A DNA stretch of 64,000 nt from Leptospira saintgironsiae (GCF_002811765.1 NZ_NPDR01000006.1:1-64000), one strand, 5' to 3'; positions 17,469-26,219 are shown, counted from the first letter of the stretch. The notes: generated by a model from the letters alone, not told the origin. Numbers and translations are program-made.

Positions 17469-18956
17469 TTAAGGAAATGTCAATGCGACAGGAGTTTTGG
17501 CTGCCCAGCTATCTTGCAGATCAGGTCTCCCTAAAGAGCCTCTGAAATTCCAACCCCAACCATATACGGAGCTATCCGGTAATAACACGAAACCGTGAAG
17601 AGCTCCTATTCCTAAGCTTGATCCTTTTGCAATTCCAACCACACTTAAGTTTGGTTCTGTAACTTTGGTGGCAGCATCGGGGTTTCCTAGATTACCTTGT
17701 CCATTTTCTCCCCAACCTTGGATACTTCCGTCGGAGAGTAGTGCAAAACTTTGGGTTCCACCTGCAAATACCCTGATCGCATTTGTTATATTATTTACTT
17801 GTAATGGAGAATTTTTGGGACTATCTTGATTTCCCAATCCTAACTGACCGCTTGCATTTAATCCCCAAGCAAAAACCGTCCCATCACTTTTTAATGCAAG
17901 AATATGATCTCTTCCATTTGCAATATTTTTGATACCGGTAAGTCCAGGAACCTTAGCGGGAGTTGATGTGATTGCGGTTGCTGTGGAGGTGCTTCCATTT
18001 CCTAAATTTCCATACTGGTTTCTTCCCCAAACATAAACGTCACCGTTTGAATCTAAGGCGGCAGAATGTTGAGAACCCGCAATTACTTGTATGATATTTG
18101 TAAGTCCAACAACGGTCACAGGATTGGAAGAGACTGTTGTAGTCGTAATAGCTGGATCTGCATTTCCTAATTGGCCCACATTATTCTGTCCGAATGCGAC
18201 TACTGTTCCATCTGACTTTAAAATCACTGCATGGTTGAAACCGAACGCACCCATAACTGCGTCGGTGATTCCTGGAACTTCTGTAGGAGGTGTTTGTGCA
18301 GCAGGATTTCCTGCAGTTCCTACCGCAGGTTCAGTTGTATTTCCAAGTCCCAATTGCCCTTGCGCGTTTGCCCCCCAGGTATACACTTTTCCATCGTCTT
18401 TAATTGCTAATGAATTGTTTTGGTTAAATGAAATGCTTACAATCCCGGAGATTGAAGTAAGTTTTAATATATTCGGATTGGTTGTATCTCCTTCTGAAAA
18501 TCCAGTCCCGAGTTGGCCTTTATTATTTCTTCCGCAGGAATAGATAAAACCATCTATTATAAATCCTGAATGTGCCCCACCAGCTGTTAGTTTGTTTCCG
18601 AAATAGAAGGAGACGGATTTTTCAAGTACGTTACCTTCTCCATTTGTTAAAACTACCTTGAGAGTGTTTTGTCCTCTTCTTGGTTTGAGTTTTGTTATTT
18701 GTAACTCGGTGCTTTCTCCTTCAATTTCTGTTTCCTTAGTTTCATTTAGGAAAACTTCGTAGGTCCCGGAGCTTGCACCCGTGATCCCCAGGTCAAATTG
18801 GTAAACGGATAAAACCTCTCCTTCGGCGGGAGAGGTGATCTCGAAATTGGAACTTGCAGTGGAGGTGGTTCCGCCTAATAGCCCCATTGGAGTTTTGGAG
18901 GATGAATTGGAGCAGGTCCATAGGAATAGAAGAACTAGGGGTAATAAGCGTTTCAT
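17469..18956 (-). CDS. RCC1-repeat (beta-propeller) lipoprotein
   Basis: The 495-aa protein has a short signal ending in LWTC (Cys15), then a region of about 100 residues with a bacterial Ig-like feel (30-120), and then about seven RCC1 repeats, each with a core such as VYTWGANAQGQLGLGN or VYVWGRNQYGNLGNGS. RCC1 repeats fold into a seven-bladed propeller. In bacteria these are usually secreted or surface proteins of unknown role; eukaryotic RCC1 function should not be transferred. The start is ATG at 18956 with GAGGGAATACC before it. It precedes the di-haem cytochrome by five bases. Confidence 0.9.
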   Translation of the reverse strand: MKRLLPLVLLFLWTCSNSSSKTPMGLLGGTTSTASSNFEITSPAEGEVLSVYQFDLGITGASSGTYEVFLNETKETEIEGESTELQITKLKPRRGQNTLKVVLTNGEGNVLEKSVSFYFGNKLTAGGAHSGFIIDGFIYSCGRNNKGQLGTGFSEGDTTNPNILKLTSISGIVSISFNQNNSLAIKDDGKVYTWGANAQGQLGLGNTTEPAVGTAGNPAAQTPPTEVPGITDAVMGAFGFNHAVILKSDGTVVAFGQNNVGQLGNADPAITTTTVSSNPVTVVGLTNIIQVIAGSQHSAALDSNGDVYVWGRNQYGNLGNGSTSTATAITSTPAKVPGLTGIKNIANGRDHILALKSDGTVFAWGLNASGQLGLGNQDSPKNSPLQVNNITNAIRVFAGGTQSFALLSDGSIQGWGENGQGNLGNPDAATKVTEPNLSVVGIAKGSSLGIGALHGFVLLPDSSVYGWGWNFRGSLGRPDLQDSWAAKTPVALTFP

Positions 18957-19075
18957 GGTATTCCCTCGCGATAATGAATCTAAGTCTCAATATCAAAAAT
19001 ACCAAAATCGAAAGAATCACCTTTTGGTCAATCCATTAAAACACGAATTTCAAAGGAAAAGGGTAGATATGCCTT

Positions 19076-19663
19076 TTAGGTTTGGGGCTCCTTCCTCTTC
19101 CATGTGACAGCATCTATCCTTTTTTGGGATTGGGAGTCTGAGATTAGGATATCCAACCTTTTAAGTCTGGTTTCTTCTCTTTTGGGACTGATCGCCCACC
19201 AAATAGCGGTTCGCTGGTAAGAGGGAGCTTGGCTTGTAAAGAAGTCCCAGGCTTTTTTATTTTTCTGGAATTGTTTTTTAAATGCAGAAGGTAGTTCTAT
19301 CTTCTCCTGTTCGAACGAATATTGCGCAGTCTTCTTCTTTTCAGAATGGAAGGCTTGTAAGCCAGACTCTTGGACTAAACCTTCCTGGATCAACTCTTGG
19401 ATACGTTTTATATTAACCTTACTCCAAATACTTCCTATCTTTCTGGGAGTAAAACGGGCAGAATAACTCTCTTCGTCTATATTCTTTCTGATTCCATCTA
19501 TCCAACCGAAACATAACGCCTGATCGACTGCCTCTCCATATAGAATTCCCTTTTTAGAGGACTTTATCTTATAAAAGCCTAGAAGAAGTTCTGTTTCTTT
19601 TTTATAATTTTTGGAAAGCCATGAGCGGAATTCCTTTCCTGTCTTAAAGAACTTTGGTATCAT
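19076..19663 (-). CDS. YdeI/OmpD-associated family protein
   Basis: The 195-aa soluble protein matches the YdeI family: an N-terminal FRSWLSKNYKK segment, the conserved core VDQALCFGWIDG followed by ARFTPRK and IWSKVN, and a C-terminal helical part with AIWWAISPKREETRLKRLD. Members are sometimes annotated as bacteriocin-protection proteins, but the biochemical role is unsettled. It is a single gene, separated from the RCC1 gene by 119 bp and divergent from the lipoprotein hydrolase at 19732. Confidence 0.82.
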   Translation of the reverse strand: MIPKFFKTGKEFRSWLSKNYKKETELLLGFYKIKSSKKGILYGEAVDQALCFGWIDGIRKNIDEESYSARFTPRKIGSIWSKVNIKRIQELIQEGLVQESGLQAFHSEKKKTAQYSFEQEKIELPSAFKKQFQKNKKAWDFFTSQAPSYQRTAIWWAISPKREETRLKRLDILISDSQSQKRIDAVTWKRKEPQT

Positions 19664-19698
19664 TAGGAATTTCTACTTGGCAGAAGTTTGAAGTGTAT

Positions 19699-19717
19699 AT
19701 AACTTTATGAAAGTTAT
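19699..19717. promoter_or_regulatory. Short palindrome in a divergent promoter region
   Basis: ATAACTTT, three bases, AAAGTTAT form a perfect 8-bp inverted repeat between the divergent YdeI-family and metallo-hydrolase genes. It could be an operator; no regulator is encoded next to it. Confidence 0.3.
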
Positions 19718-19731
19718 TTTCGGTAGGTAGC

Positions 19732-20751
19732 ATGAGTATAAGAGGTTCCCAGTCCGGTTTTTTTAGTCTTTTGACTGCGGTCTTATTATTGCAGAACTGT
19801 CTGACATCTTCCGCAAATATCCAGGACTATAAGGAACATTTTATAGGAAATGATCCTAAGGATCTATCTTCTGAGATCCCAAAGGGAAAGATAAGAGCAG
19901 TATTTTTAGGGACAAGCTCCATTCTATTAGATGATGGGGAGACTCAGATTCTGACCGATGGATTTTTTTCGAGGCCTTCTCTTTTTAAAACTATGTTCTC
20001 AAAAATTTCTTCTGATGAACAAGAGATCAAATACGTTATGCTTCTTGCAGGCATTAAACGTTTGAAAGGGATCTTAGTATGTCATTCTCATTATGATCAT
20101 TCTATGGATTCTCCTTATATTGCCAAAGAGACTGGAGCAAAATTATACGGCTCCCTCTCCACCATCCAGATTGGAAAAGGAGGAGGACTTCCTGAAGAAC
20201 AATTGGTATTATTCCAACCCGGCAAGAAGATCCAGATAGGTAAGTTTAAGATCACTGTACTAAATTCAAAACATACTCCTCCTTTTAAAATTTTGGGAAA
20301 AACAAATGCTGCAGATCCAAATAGACCGGATTTAACGGAAGCACTGCCTCAACCTGCTAAGGCAGAGGATTATATAGAAGGTGGGACTTACGACTTCTTG
20401 GTGGAACATGGAAAACATTCCATCTTGATCAAAGGTAGCACAAATTATATTGAGAATGCTTGGGAAGGTTTAAAGGCAGATGTTCTATTCTTAGGGATTG
20501 CTATGCTAGGCAAACAAGAAGAAGAATTTAAATCAAAGTATTACGAAGAAACTGTGACCAAAATTTCTCCTAAGATGGTAATCCCTGTACATTGGGATAA
20601 TTTTTTCAAACCATTGACTCAACCTTTGGAGCCTAACTTGAGTTTAGGAGACGATGTGAAAACCGGAATGGAGTTTATGATACAGAAAACTTCCCAGGAT
20701 GGGATACAATTCAAGATCCTGCGAGGTTTTGAGAGCATTCTGTTATTTTAA
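19732..20751 (+). CDS. Metallo-beta-lactamase-fold hydrolase, lipoprotein
   Basis: The 339-aa protein has a lipoprotein-type signal with lipobox LLQNC (Cys23). The metal-binding motif HSHYDH (118-123) of the MBL fold is clear, preceded by the strand TSSILLDDG typical of the UlaG/phosphodiesterase-like branch. Later histidines in NSKHTPPF and IPVHWDNF are probable further ligands. It should therefore act outside the cytoplasm on an unknown substrate. The ATG at 19732 has GGTAGG upstream. Confidence 0.82.
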   Translation: MSIRGSQSGFFSLLTAVLLLQNCLTSSANIQDYKEHFIGNDPKDLSSEIPKGKIRAVFLGTSSILLDDGETQILTDGFFSRPSLFKTMFSKISSDEQEIKYVMLLAGIKRLKGILVCHSHYDHSMDSPYIAKETGAKLYGSLSTIQIGKGGGLPEEQLVLFQPGKKIQIGKFKITVLNSKHTPPFKILGKTNAADPNRPDLTEALPQPAKAEDYIEGGTYDFLVEHGKHSILIKGSTNYIENAWEGLKADVLFLGIAMLGKQEEEFKSKYYEETVTKISPKMVIPVHWDNFFKPLTQPLEPNLSLGDDVKTGMEFMIQKTSQDGIQFKILRGFESILLF

Positions 20752-20787
20752 TATACTGGTTGGTGCGGATCAAGGCGGCTAGGCTAT

Positions 20788-21837
20788 ATGGAAGAAGAGG
20801 ATACGATGGAAAAAGTTTTAGAATATTTAGAACCCTATGGTCCGGATCTAAAAAACGGACTTAGTAATCATGCTCCTATGGCCTGCGAGGCATTGCTCAC
20901 AATGGGAAAAAGAGAAAGTGTTTTTCCTTGGTTGGAAAGATACGGAAACCAATTTTTAGAAAAAAAGAAACCCAGAAACAAAATTTATAGCGGTGACTGG
21001 AAAGATTTCTTAGGATTTCCGGAAACTTATCCTGAGTGGGAAAACTTTTTTAATACAGAATTGGAAGAAGGTCCCTGGCAGAAAACTGTCTCTGAATGGG
21101 CGGTCAAACTTGCTCCAGGGATCTGCGCGGATGCTACTCATGGTGTAATCCGTACTGGACATGCAGTCAGAAGTTTAACTAGAAAAGAATCAAGACGTAG
21201 GAAGAGAGAACTTGCTTCCGGGTTAGCAGTTTGGGCTTCTACTTATTTGGAATTGCCGACTTCTTTCGATTCTTTGTTGGGCCTACAACCGGAAGATGCC
21301 ATACAAAAAGTGGACTTTGTTCCGAAAGAATCTAAAAATTTTTCAGGTACAATCGTTTCTTCTTTGCAGGGATTGGGAGAATATGATCATTTTTCTCCTG
21401 TGATCGGATATCTAAACGTTTCTAAACAGCCTGAAGAAATTATTTCAGGTTTGTCGGAAGGGTTTTCTAGAGTTGTCTTAAATAATGTGGAAGATAATCT
21501 TTCTGCGATCGTTTTTATACATTCCGTAACAAGTGTTTCTGCTCTTAGAAGTATATTACCTTTTCTGAATGAGCATGAAAAAAAATCGGTGTTACGATAT
21601 TCCTGGCAGTCGGGCGCGGCTTTGTTTTCTGCGTTCGGTAAAAAATCAAATCTAGAACTTCCTGAAAAAATAGAAAAAGAATCCAGAGAAGAAATGATAG
21701 ATAGGGCAATTGAGCATGGAGACGAACACGCGATCAAATTTACGGAAGTATGTTTGAAAGAATTTGAATTCAATCCTTCTCCTGCATATTACGCAGCTGC
21801 TCGTTTAGCTAGAAAGTTTTTGGAACCTTTATCTTAA
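20788..21837 (+). CDS. Questin oxidase-like (DUF4243) family protein
   Basis: The 349-aa soluble protein begins LEYLEPYGPDLKNGLSNHAP after the first few residues and contains THGVIRTGHAVRSL, which fit the questin-oxidase-like family (fungal AflY and GedK relatives, Baeyer-Villiger-type enzymes of polyketide routes). Two conserved histidine regions (around 28 and about 116-126) may bind cofactor or substrate; no classical cofactor motif is visible. Role in a spirochaete is unknown. An in-frame ATG at 20806 (residue 7) has a better ribosome site (AGAGGATACG) and may be the true start. Its last four bases overlap the convergent AlkB gene. Confidence 0.72.
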   Translation: MEEEDTMEKVLEYLEPYGPDLKNGLSNHAPMACEALLTMGKRESVFPWLERYGNQFLEKKKPRNKIYSGDWKDFLGFPETYPEWENFFNTELEEGPWQKTVSEWAVKLAPGICADATHGVIRTGHAVRSLTRKESRRRKRELASGLAVWASTYLELPTSFDSLLGLQPEDAIQKVDFVPKESKNFSGTIVSSLQGLGEYDHFSPVIGYLNVSKQPEEIISGLSEGFSRVVLNNVEDNLSAIVFIHSVTSVSALRSILPFLNEHEKKSVLRYSWQSGAALFSAFGKKSNLELPEKIEKESREEMIDRAIEHGDEHAIKFTEVCLKEFEFNPSPAYYAAARLARKFLEPLS

Positions 21838-22433
21838 TAGCGCATTGTTCTGAAAGTCAAATTTACTCTGGGTTGTTTGATCGATTTTGTTTTAGGAAGG
21901 CTATGCAGCCAAGATTCTTGGGCTCCTTGCATTACTAATAAACTTCCATGTTCTAATATTAAAGAAACTTGCTCTTTGGTGGACTTATGTTTGAAGTAAA
22001 ATTTTCTTTCTGCCCCGAATGATAGAGAAGCGATAGTAGAATTTTTTCCTAACGATTTTTCATCATCGCTATGCCAGGCCATTCCTTCTTCTCCATTATT
22101 ATATAAATTAAGTAAGCAGGAATTAAATTTGGTTTCAGTAATTTTTTCTGTTAAACTTTTGAGTTCAGAAAGTTCTTTTGTCCAAGGTAGCGCTTTTTTA
22201 GTGGTGTTTGAATATGTGTATTCATAATCTGAATCTCCGAACCAGGCTACTTTTCTTTTAGTGATTATATGTTTCCCGTAAATTATAGCCTCGTCGTTCC
22301 TCCAAGGGATGTCCTCGAGTAAAATTTTTAGAAGACTATCTGAAAGATTTCGAGCAATGATCGTCCCGTAATACGTTACAATTCCCTGATAAGGAAGTAA
22401 GTTCCTCTGCCTTTCCGATTCAAATAGTTCCAT
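21834..22433 (-). CDS. alkB: AlkB-like 2-oxoglutarate/Fe(II) DNA dealkylase
   Basis: This 199-aa protein has the AlkB fold signatures: iron ligands H121 and D123 in WHSDDE, H177 in WLHSLPKT, and the 2-oxoglutarate-binding arginines in RVNLTFR (189-195). Such enzymes remove methyl groups from 1-methyladenine and 3-methylcytosine by oxidation. The length and the NNGEEGMAWHSDDE segment fit the short ALKBH2/3-like branch better than E. coli AlkB. It is third in a same-strand cluster with the AraC-Ogt protein and a 2OG oxygenase, after a 68-bp gap, consistent with an alkylation-repair unit. Confidence 0.88.
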   Translation of the reverse strand: MELFESERQRNLLPYQGIVTYYGTIIARNLSDSLLKILLEDIPWRNDEAIIYGKHIITKRKVAWFGDSDYEYTYSNTTKKALPWTKELSELKSLTEKITETKFNSCLLNLYNNGEEGMAWHSDDEKSLGKNSTIASLSFGAERKFYFKHKSTKEQVSLILEHGSLLVMQGAQESWLHSLPKTKSIKQPRVNLTFRTMRY

Positions 22434-22501
22434 GTTTCCAAACTTTATATTTTTCTTTTAAACAGTGCCCACAAGGTCTAAACCTTAAACGGATCGCTTC
22501 T

Positions 22502-23206
22502 TTAAGATACCGCGTAATGAAAGATTATACCCAGAGTGTGTCTGTTTCCACTATGAACTTCGCTGACTCCGTGTTTAACCTGAGATCTATAATAGTCTTT
22601 TGCCCCTTTGACTGGGAAAAAATCAGTAGTGAATATGATCATATCTCCTCTTTCGGGACGGAATACTATAGCTTTAGATTGAGCTCTCGGTTTCGACTGA
22701 GTTAGTACGAATTCGCCACCTTCATAATCCTTATCTGGTTCATTTAGGAAGAATGCTAACTGGATCGGAAAATAAATATCTCCATATAAATCTTGGTGAA
22801 GAGTGTTAAATCCTCCTTTTCCATATTTGAGTAAAAGACTTGTAGGTTGGGTTTGCCCTTTCTCTACGCATAAATCTTGAAAAGTGTTTAGATCTAAAGG
22901 AAATCGTTTATCTATTTTTAAATTTTCCATCCATTGATTCGCTAATGGAGAAAGTCGCGGATAGGTTTCCTTTTTGATTTTTATAATTTGTTCAGGTTCA
23001 GGATTTTTGAAATATTTATATTCTCCGAACCCGAAACGATATTTTTCCATTACTACAGTTTTGCGAAATAGATCAGATTGATTGTATAAAGAGATCCAAT
23101 CTAAACAACTTGCCTCATCCAAAACTTTCTTTTGAAGGACAGCCCCAGAAGAATTCAAATTTTCTAATAGACTGTCCCAGTTTAATTTAGCAAAATCTGG
23201 GTTCAC
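22502..23206 (-). CDS. 2OG-Fe(II) oxygenase of an alkylation-repair cluster
   Basis: The 234-aa protein has a prolyl-hydroxylase-like double-stranded beta helix with iron ligands H137 and D139 (LHQDLYG), H212 (VKHGV), and a probable 2-oxoglutarate arginine R222 (GNRHTLG). EGGEFVLT is a further family landmark. Its substrate is unknown; neighbours suggest alkylated nucleic acid or protein repair. Translation starts at GTG 23206, overlapping the stop of the AraC-Ogt gene by four bases (GTGA), which indicates coupling. Confidence 0.85.
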   Translation of the reverse strand: MNPDFAKLNWDSLLENLNSSGAVLQKKVLDEASCLDWISLYNQSDLFRKTVVMEKYRFGFGEYKYFKNPEPEQIIKIKKETYPRLSPLANQWMENLKIDKRFPLDLNTFQDLCVEKGQTQPTSLLLKYGKGGFNTLHQDLYGDIYFPIQLAFFLNEPDKDYEGGEFVLTQSKPRAQSKAIVFRPERGDMIIFTTDFFPVKGAKDYYRSQVKHGVSEVHSGNRHTLGIIFHYAVS

Positions 23207-24063
23207 AGATCATTCCTATTGACCAGATCCGTTTTAGCAGCTTCCCAGCCGATCATCGCAACTTTACGCGAATCTCCCCAATGGTATTCACCGAATTCTC
23301 CGGAAGAACGAATCACTCTATGGCAAGGGATTAAGAATGCTACTGGATTATTTCCGATCGCAGTTCCTATTGCTCTTGTCGCTTTAGGATTTCCCATTTG
23401 TTCTCCGATCTGTCCGTATGTGGAAAGTTTTCCCATAGGGACTTTTAAAAGAGTTTCCCATACTTTGAGCTGGAAGTCTGTACCTTTAAGATGTAATTTT
23501 ATCTTACCCAATTGGCTCCAATCATGAGTGAATATGAACAATGCATTTTGTTGGATCATATCCACTGTTTGATTATAAGTCGCGTTCGGGAAAATCGACT
23601 TTAACTCTTGGAATACCTTCTTCTCATTTTCAAAAAATGAAATATAACAAATTCCTTTTGAAGTAGAAGCCACAAGTAATTTACCAAAAGGAGATTCCGC
23701 ATAACTATAGTTAATCGATAGATCCTTTCCTCCATTCTTGTATTCTCCTGGAGTCATTCCTTCTATATTAACAAATAGATCGTGTAATCTACCTGTTCCA
23801 GAAAGTCCTGAGTCTAAGGCCGTGTCTAACAAAGAGGATCCATTCTCTTTTAATAAATTTTTAGCGTATTCCAAAGTGGTATATTGTAAAAACTTCTTTG
23901 GACTTACTCCTGCCCAGTCGGTGAACATTCTTTGGAAATGATGAGGGCTAAGTTTTAATTTGCCTGCCACATCTTCCAAACTTGGTTGTGTTTTGAAATT
24001 TTTACGAAGATAGAAGATCGCGTCTGCAATCCTATCAAAGTCTGTGTTTTGTTGTCCTTTCAT
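23203..24063 (-). CDS. AraC-type regulator fused to O6-methylguanine-DNA methyltransferase (Ada-like, no AdaA domain)
   Basis: The 286-aa protein joins an AraC helix-turn-helix domain (about 8-110, LSPHHFQRMFTDWAGVSP) to a methyltransferase domain (about 115-280) with the suicide cysteine C247 in IPCHRVI. It transfers a methyl from O6-methylguanine to itself. It lacks the N-terminal zinc-binding Ada domain that senses methylphosphotriesters, so activation must differ from E. coli Ada. Residue F205 to Y216 contains the usual PMGKLSTYGQI segment. It leads the operon with the 2OG oxygenase and, after it, AlkB. It is divergent from a TetR gene, with a 187-bp region between. Confidence 0.88.
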   Translation of the reverse strand: MKGQQNTDFDRIADAIFYLRKNFKTQPSLEDVAGKLKLSPHHFQRMFTDWAGVSPKKFLQYTTLEYAKNLLKENGSSLLDTALDSGLSGTGRLHDLFVNIEGMTPGEYKNGGKDLSINYSYAESPFGKLLVASTSKGICYISFFENEKKVFQELKSIFPNATYNQTVDMIQQNALFIFTHDWSQLGKIKLHLKGTDFQLKVWETLLKVPMGKLSTYGQIGEQMGNPKATRAIGTAIGNNPVAFLIPCHRVIRSSGEFGEYHWGDSRKVAMIGWEAAKTDLVNRNDL

Positions 24064-24199
24064 GATTTTGGAGTATAGATAAGAAAGAGATAACTCGAAA
24101 CCCGATACTTGCTATTTGTACCAGAAATTCCAGCTATTTAAAAGACCTTCTTCTTTCCTAATTTTAGTTAAAACAAGGCTTGACGATTCTTCATTTCAG

Positions 24200-24250
24200 A
24201 TCCCCTCTTTTAAAAATGTCACAATATGTGACATTTTTAAAAGAGGGGAT
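24200..24250. promoter_or_regulatory. Perfect 24-bp palindrome at the TetR start: probable operator
   Basis: Arms 24200-24223 and 24227-24250 are perfectly complementary around a 3-base spacer (ATA). The centre reads TGTCACA-ATA-TGTGACA, flanked by AT-rich then G-rich blocks. The right arm ends on the base before the GTG start of the TetR gene and includes its G-rich ribosome site, so it could act as DNA operator and, in RNA, as a hairpin hiding the ribosome site. Autoregulation by the TetR protein is inferred. Confidence 0.75.
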
Positions 24251-24916
24251 GTGGGAACGAGGGAGCAAACCAGAGAACTTGTATTAGAAGCTGCAGAATC
24301 CCTGTTTCTGGCCAAAGGACTCCTGGAAGTTTCCATGGAGGATATTGCCGCAAAAGCATCTTGCACTCGGCGAAATCTATATCGTTACTTTGATACAAAA
24401 GAAGCGCTCAGTATTGAAGTTCTTAGAAAACTTCTTTCTCCTTGGAATGATTTTCAGCTTCAAACTTTCGAGAGGTTAAGAAGTTCCAATCTTTCCGGAA
24501 GAGATGAACTAGTTTCCTTTCTCAAAACTCTGGCCAAATATTTAGAAACTCATAAACCTTTGCTTCGTTTCACTGCGGAGTTCGACTTTGTGTTCAGAGA
24601 GCGCAGTTCTTTTCAATTAGACGCCTCTTCAGAAGAGTCTTTATTCGCAGAGTTTCTATTCACCGAAAAACTTATCATACAAATTTTAGAAAAGGGAGAA
24701 GGGGATAGAAGTCTCAGTATCCCTTCTTCCTTAGCAATACTAGTTCCTACAATTACAACAGTTCTTTGGAGTCTTGGGCAAAGAGTTGCTCTTAGAGAAA
24801 CTTTGATACCGAGAGAATTCGGGGTGAATGGTATGGAACTAGTACAAACGCAAATAGATCTATTGGTGCTTGCTTTAGAAACAAAACAAGATCCCGGAGA
24901 AAAGAAGGAGAATTAA
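24251..24916 (+). CDS. TetR-family transcriptional regulator of the adjacent glycosidase
   Basis: From the GTG at 24251 this is a 221-aa TetR protein with an N-terminal helix-turn-helix (about 5-55: EAAESLFLAKG, then MEDIAAKASCTRRNLYRYF) and an all-helical ligand domain. The open frame extends 45 codons further upstream to a TTG at 24116, but that part runs through the palindrome and does not look like protein, so I reject it. The gene is one base ahead of a GH1 glycosidase and should control it, with a sugar or glycoside as a possible inducer (inference). Confidence 0.85.
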   Translation: MGTREQTRELVLEAAESLFLAKGLLEVSMEDIAAKASCTRRNLYRYFDTKEALSIEVLRKLLSPWNDFQLQTFERLRSSNLSGRDELVSFLKTLAKYLETHKPLLRFTAEFDFVFRERSSFQLDASSEESLFAEFLFTEKLIIQILEKGEGDRSLSIPSSLAILVPTITTVLWSLGQRVALRETLIPREFGVNGMELVQTQIDLLVLALETKQDPGEKKEN

Positions 24917-24917
24917 C

Positions 24918-26219
24918 ATGTCTAAAAGTTTTGAACTTCCTAAAGATTTTTTATTAGGTTCTGCAACTGCAGCAACTCAGATAGAAGGTGGAGATATCTA
25001 TAATAATTGGTATGCTTGGTCTCTTATCGGAAAAGTTGGAAATGGAGAATCATCCATCACTGGAGCTGATCATTATCGCAGATATGTAGAAGATATAGAA
25101 CTTCTTTCTCAACTTCATCAAGAATGTTATCGAATGAGTATTGAGTGGAGTCGTATAGAACCTAAACAAGGAGAATGGTCTAAAGAAGGAGTAGAACATT
25201 ATCGCGACGAATTCCAAAGGTTGATCAAAGCCGGGATCAAGCCACTTGTAACTCTTCATCATTTTTCCTGCCCTCAATGGTACCAAGAAAAAGGAGGATG
25301 GCTTTCTGAAAATGCAGTAGAGGACTTTATTAAATTCGTGGACTTCTCCATTAGAAATTTTGGAGATTTGGTTTCAGAATGGTGCACGATCAACGAGCCG
25401 AATGTATTCGCAAATGATAGTTATATGGATGGAAAATATCCACCAGGAAGTCATGGCGATATTGCTGCCTACATGAAGGTTACTAAAAACCTAATCCTTG
25501 TACATTTGAAATCATATAAACTTATTCACAAGATCCGTAAAGAACTTGGTTTTGCGGGAGAAACAAAAGTAGGATTTGCTCATCATCTTGCTATATTCGA
25601 ACCTTTTAATTCTCATCCTCTCGCTAAACTAGGTTGTTTCTTAAGCGATTATCTATTTCATGAAATCCATATGAAAGGTTTTGTAGAAGGTAAACTTTGT
25701 TTCCCTTTAGGCTTTGGTGGTTATCCGGAAGGGAAGGGGATCTTCTGCGATTTTATAGGGATTAATTATTATTCCAGACACTTGTTCAAGGCTAGTTATA
25801 ATCCAGGCAATTTATTCGCTACTCCTTTGGTAGATCCTAAGGTTTCCGAATCGGAGAAGAATGATCTGGGTTGGGAAATTTATCCAGAAGGTATCCACAA
25901 AGTTTGCCATCGCGCTTGGGACAAATACAAACTTCCTATCTATATCACAGAGAACGGAATTCCTGATGAGAAAGATGAGAAGAGGGAAAAATATATCGTA
26001 GATCATCTATATCAGATCAAATTACTTTTGGATGAAGGTGTTAAAGTAGAACGCTATTATCATTGGTCCTTTTTGGATAATTTAGAATGGAATGATGGTT
26101 ATGGTCCTAGATTTGGTTTGGTAGAAGTGGATTACACTACTATGAAAAGAAAACCGCGCTTAAGTGCACTTCGTTACGCAGAGATTTGCCGTACTAAGAA
26201 GATTCAACAACGCGGATAA
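24918..26219 (+). CDS. Glycoside hydrolase family 1 (beta-glucosidase-like)
   Basis: The 433-aa protein carries the GH1 landmarks: N-terminal LLGSATAATQIEGG, acid/base glutamate E160 in TINEPN, nucleophile E345 in ITENG, and the C-terminal YYHWSFLDNLEWNDGYGPRFG. It has no signal peptide, so it acts on a glycoside or phospho-glycoside in the cytoplasm; the sugar-phosphate recognition cannot be judged with confidence. A good ribosome site (AAGGAG) precedes the ATG. It is cotranscribed with the TetR gene. Leptospires use fatty acids rather than sugars for growth, so its role may lie in glycoside turnover. Confidence 0.92.
   Translation: MSKSFELPKDFLLGSATAATQIEGGDIYNNWYAWSLIGKVGNGESSITGADHYRRYVEDIELLSQLHQECYRMSIEWSRIEPKQGEWSKEGVEHYRDEFQRLIKAGIKPLVTLHHFSCPQWYQEKGGWLSENAVEDFIKFVDFSIRNFGDLVSEWCTINEPNVFANDSYMDGKYPPGSHGDIAAYMKVTKNLILVHLKSYKLIHKIRKELGFAGETKVGFAHHLAIFEPFNSHPLAKLGCFLSDYLFHEIHMKGFVEGKLCFPLGFGGYPEGKGIFCDFIGINYYSRHLFKASYNPGNLFATPLVDPKVSESEKNDLGWEIYPEGIHKVCHRAWDKYKLPIYITENGIPDEKDEKREKYIVDHLYQIKLLLDEGVKVERYYHWSFLDNLEWNDGYGPRFGLVEVDYTTMKRKPRLSALRYAEICRTKKIQQRG

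Noticed and set aside
18091..18543. Frame opposite the RCC1 gene
   Set aside because: Low-complexity mirror of the RCC1 repeats.
17469..18956. Direct DNA repeats in the RCC1 gene as a mobile or CRISPR-like array
   Set aside because: Repetition is at protein level (propeller blades), with diverged DNA and no spacers.
24116..24250. N-terminal extension of the TetR frame
   Set aside because: It runs through the palindrome, has no ribosome site and does not resemble a TetR N-terminus; GTG 24251 fits better.
24200..24250. Palindrome as an intrinsic terminator
   Set aside because: No T-run follows, and it abuts a start codon, so an operator role is more likely.
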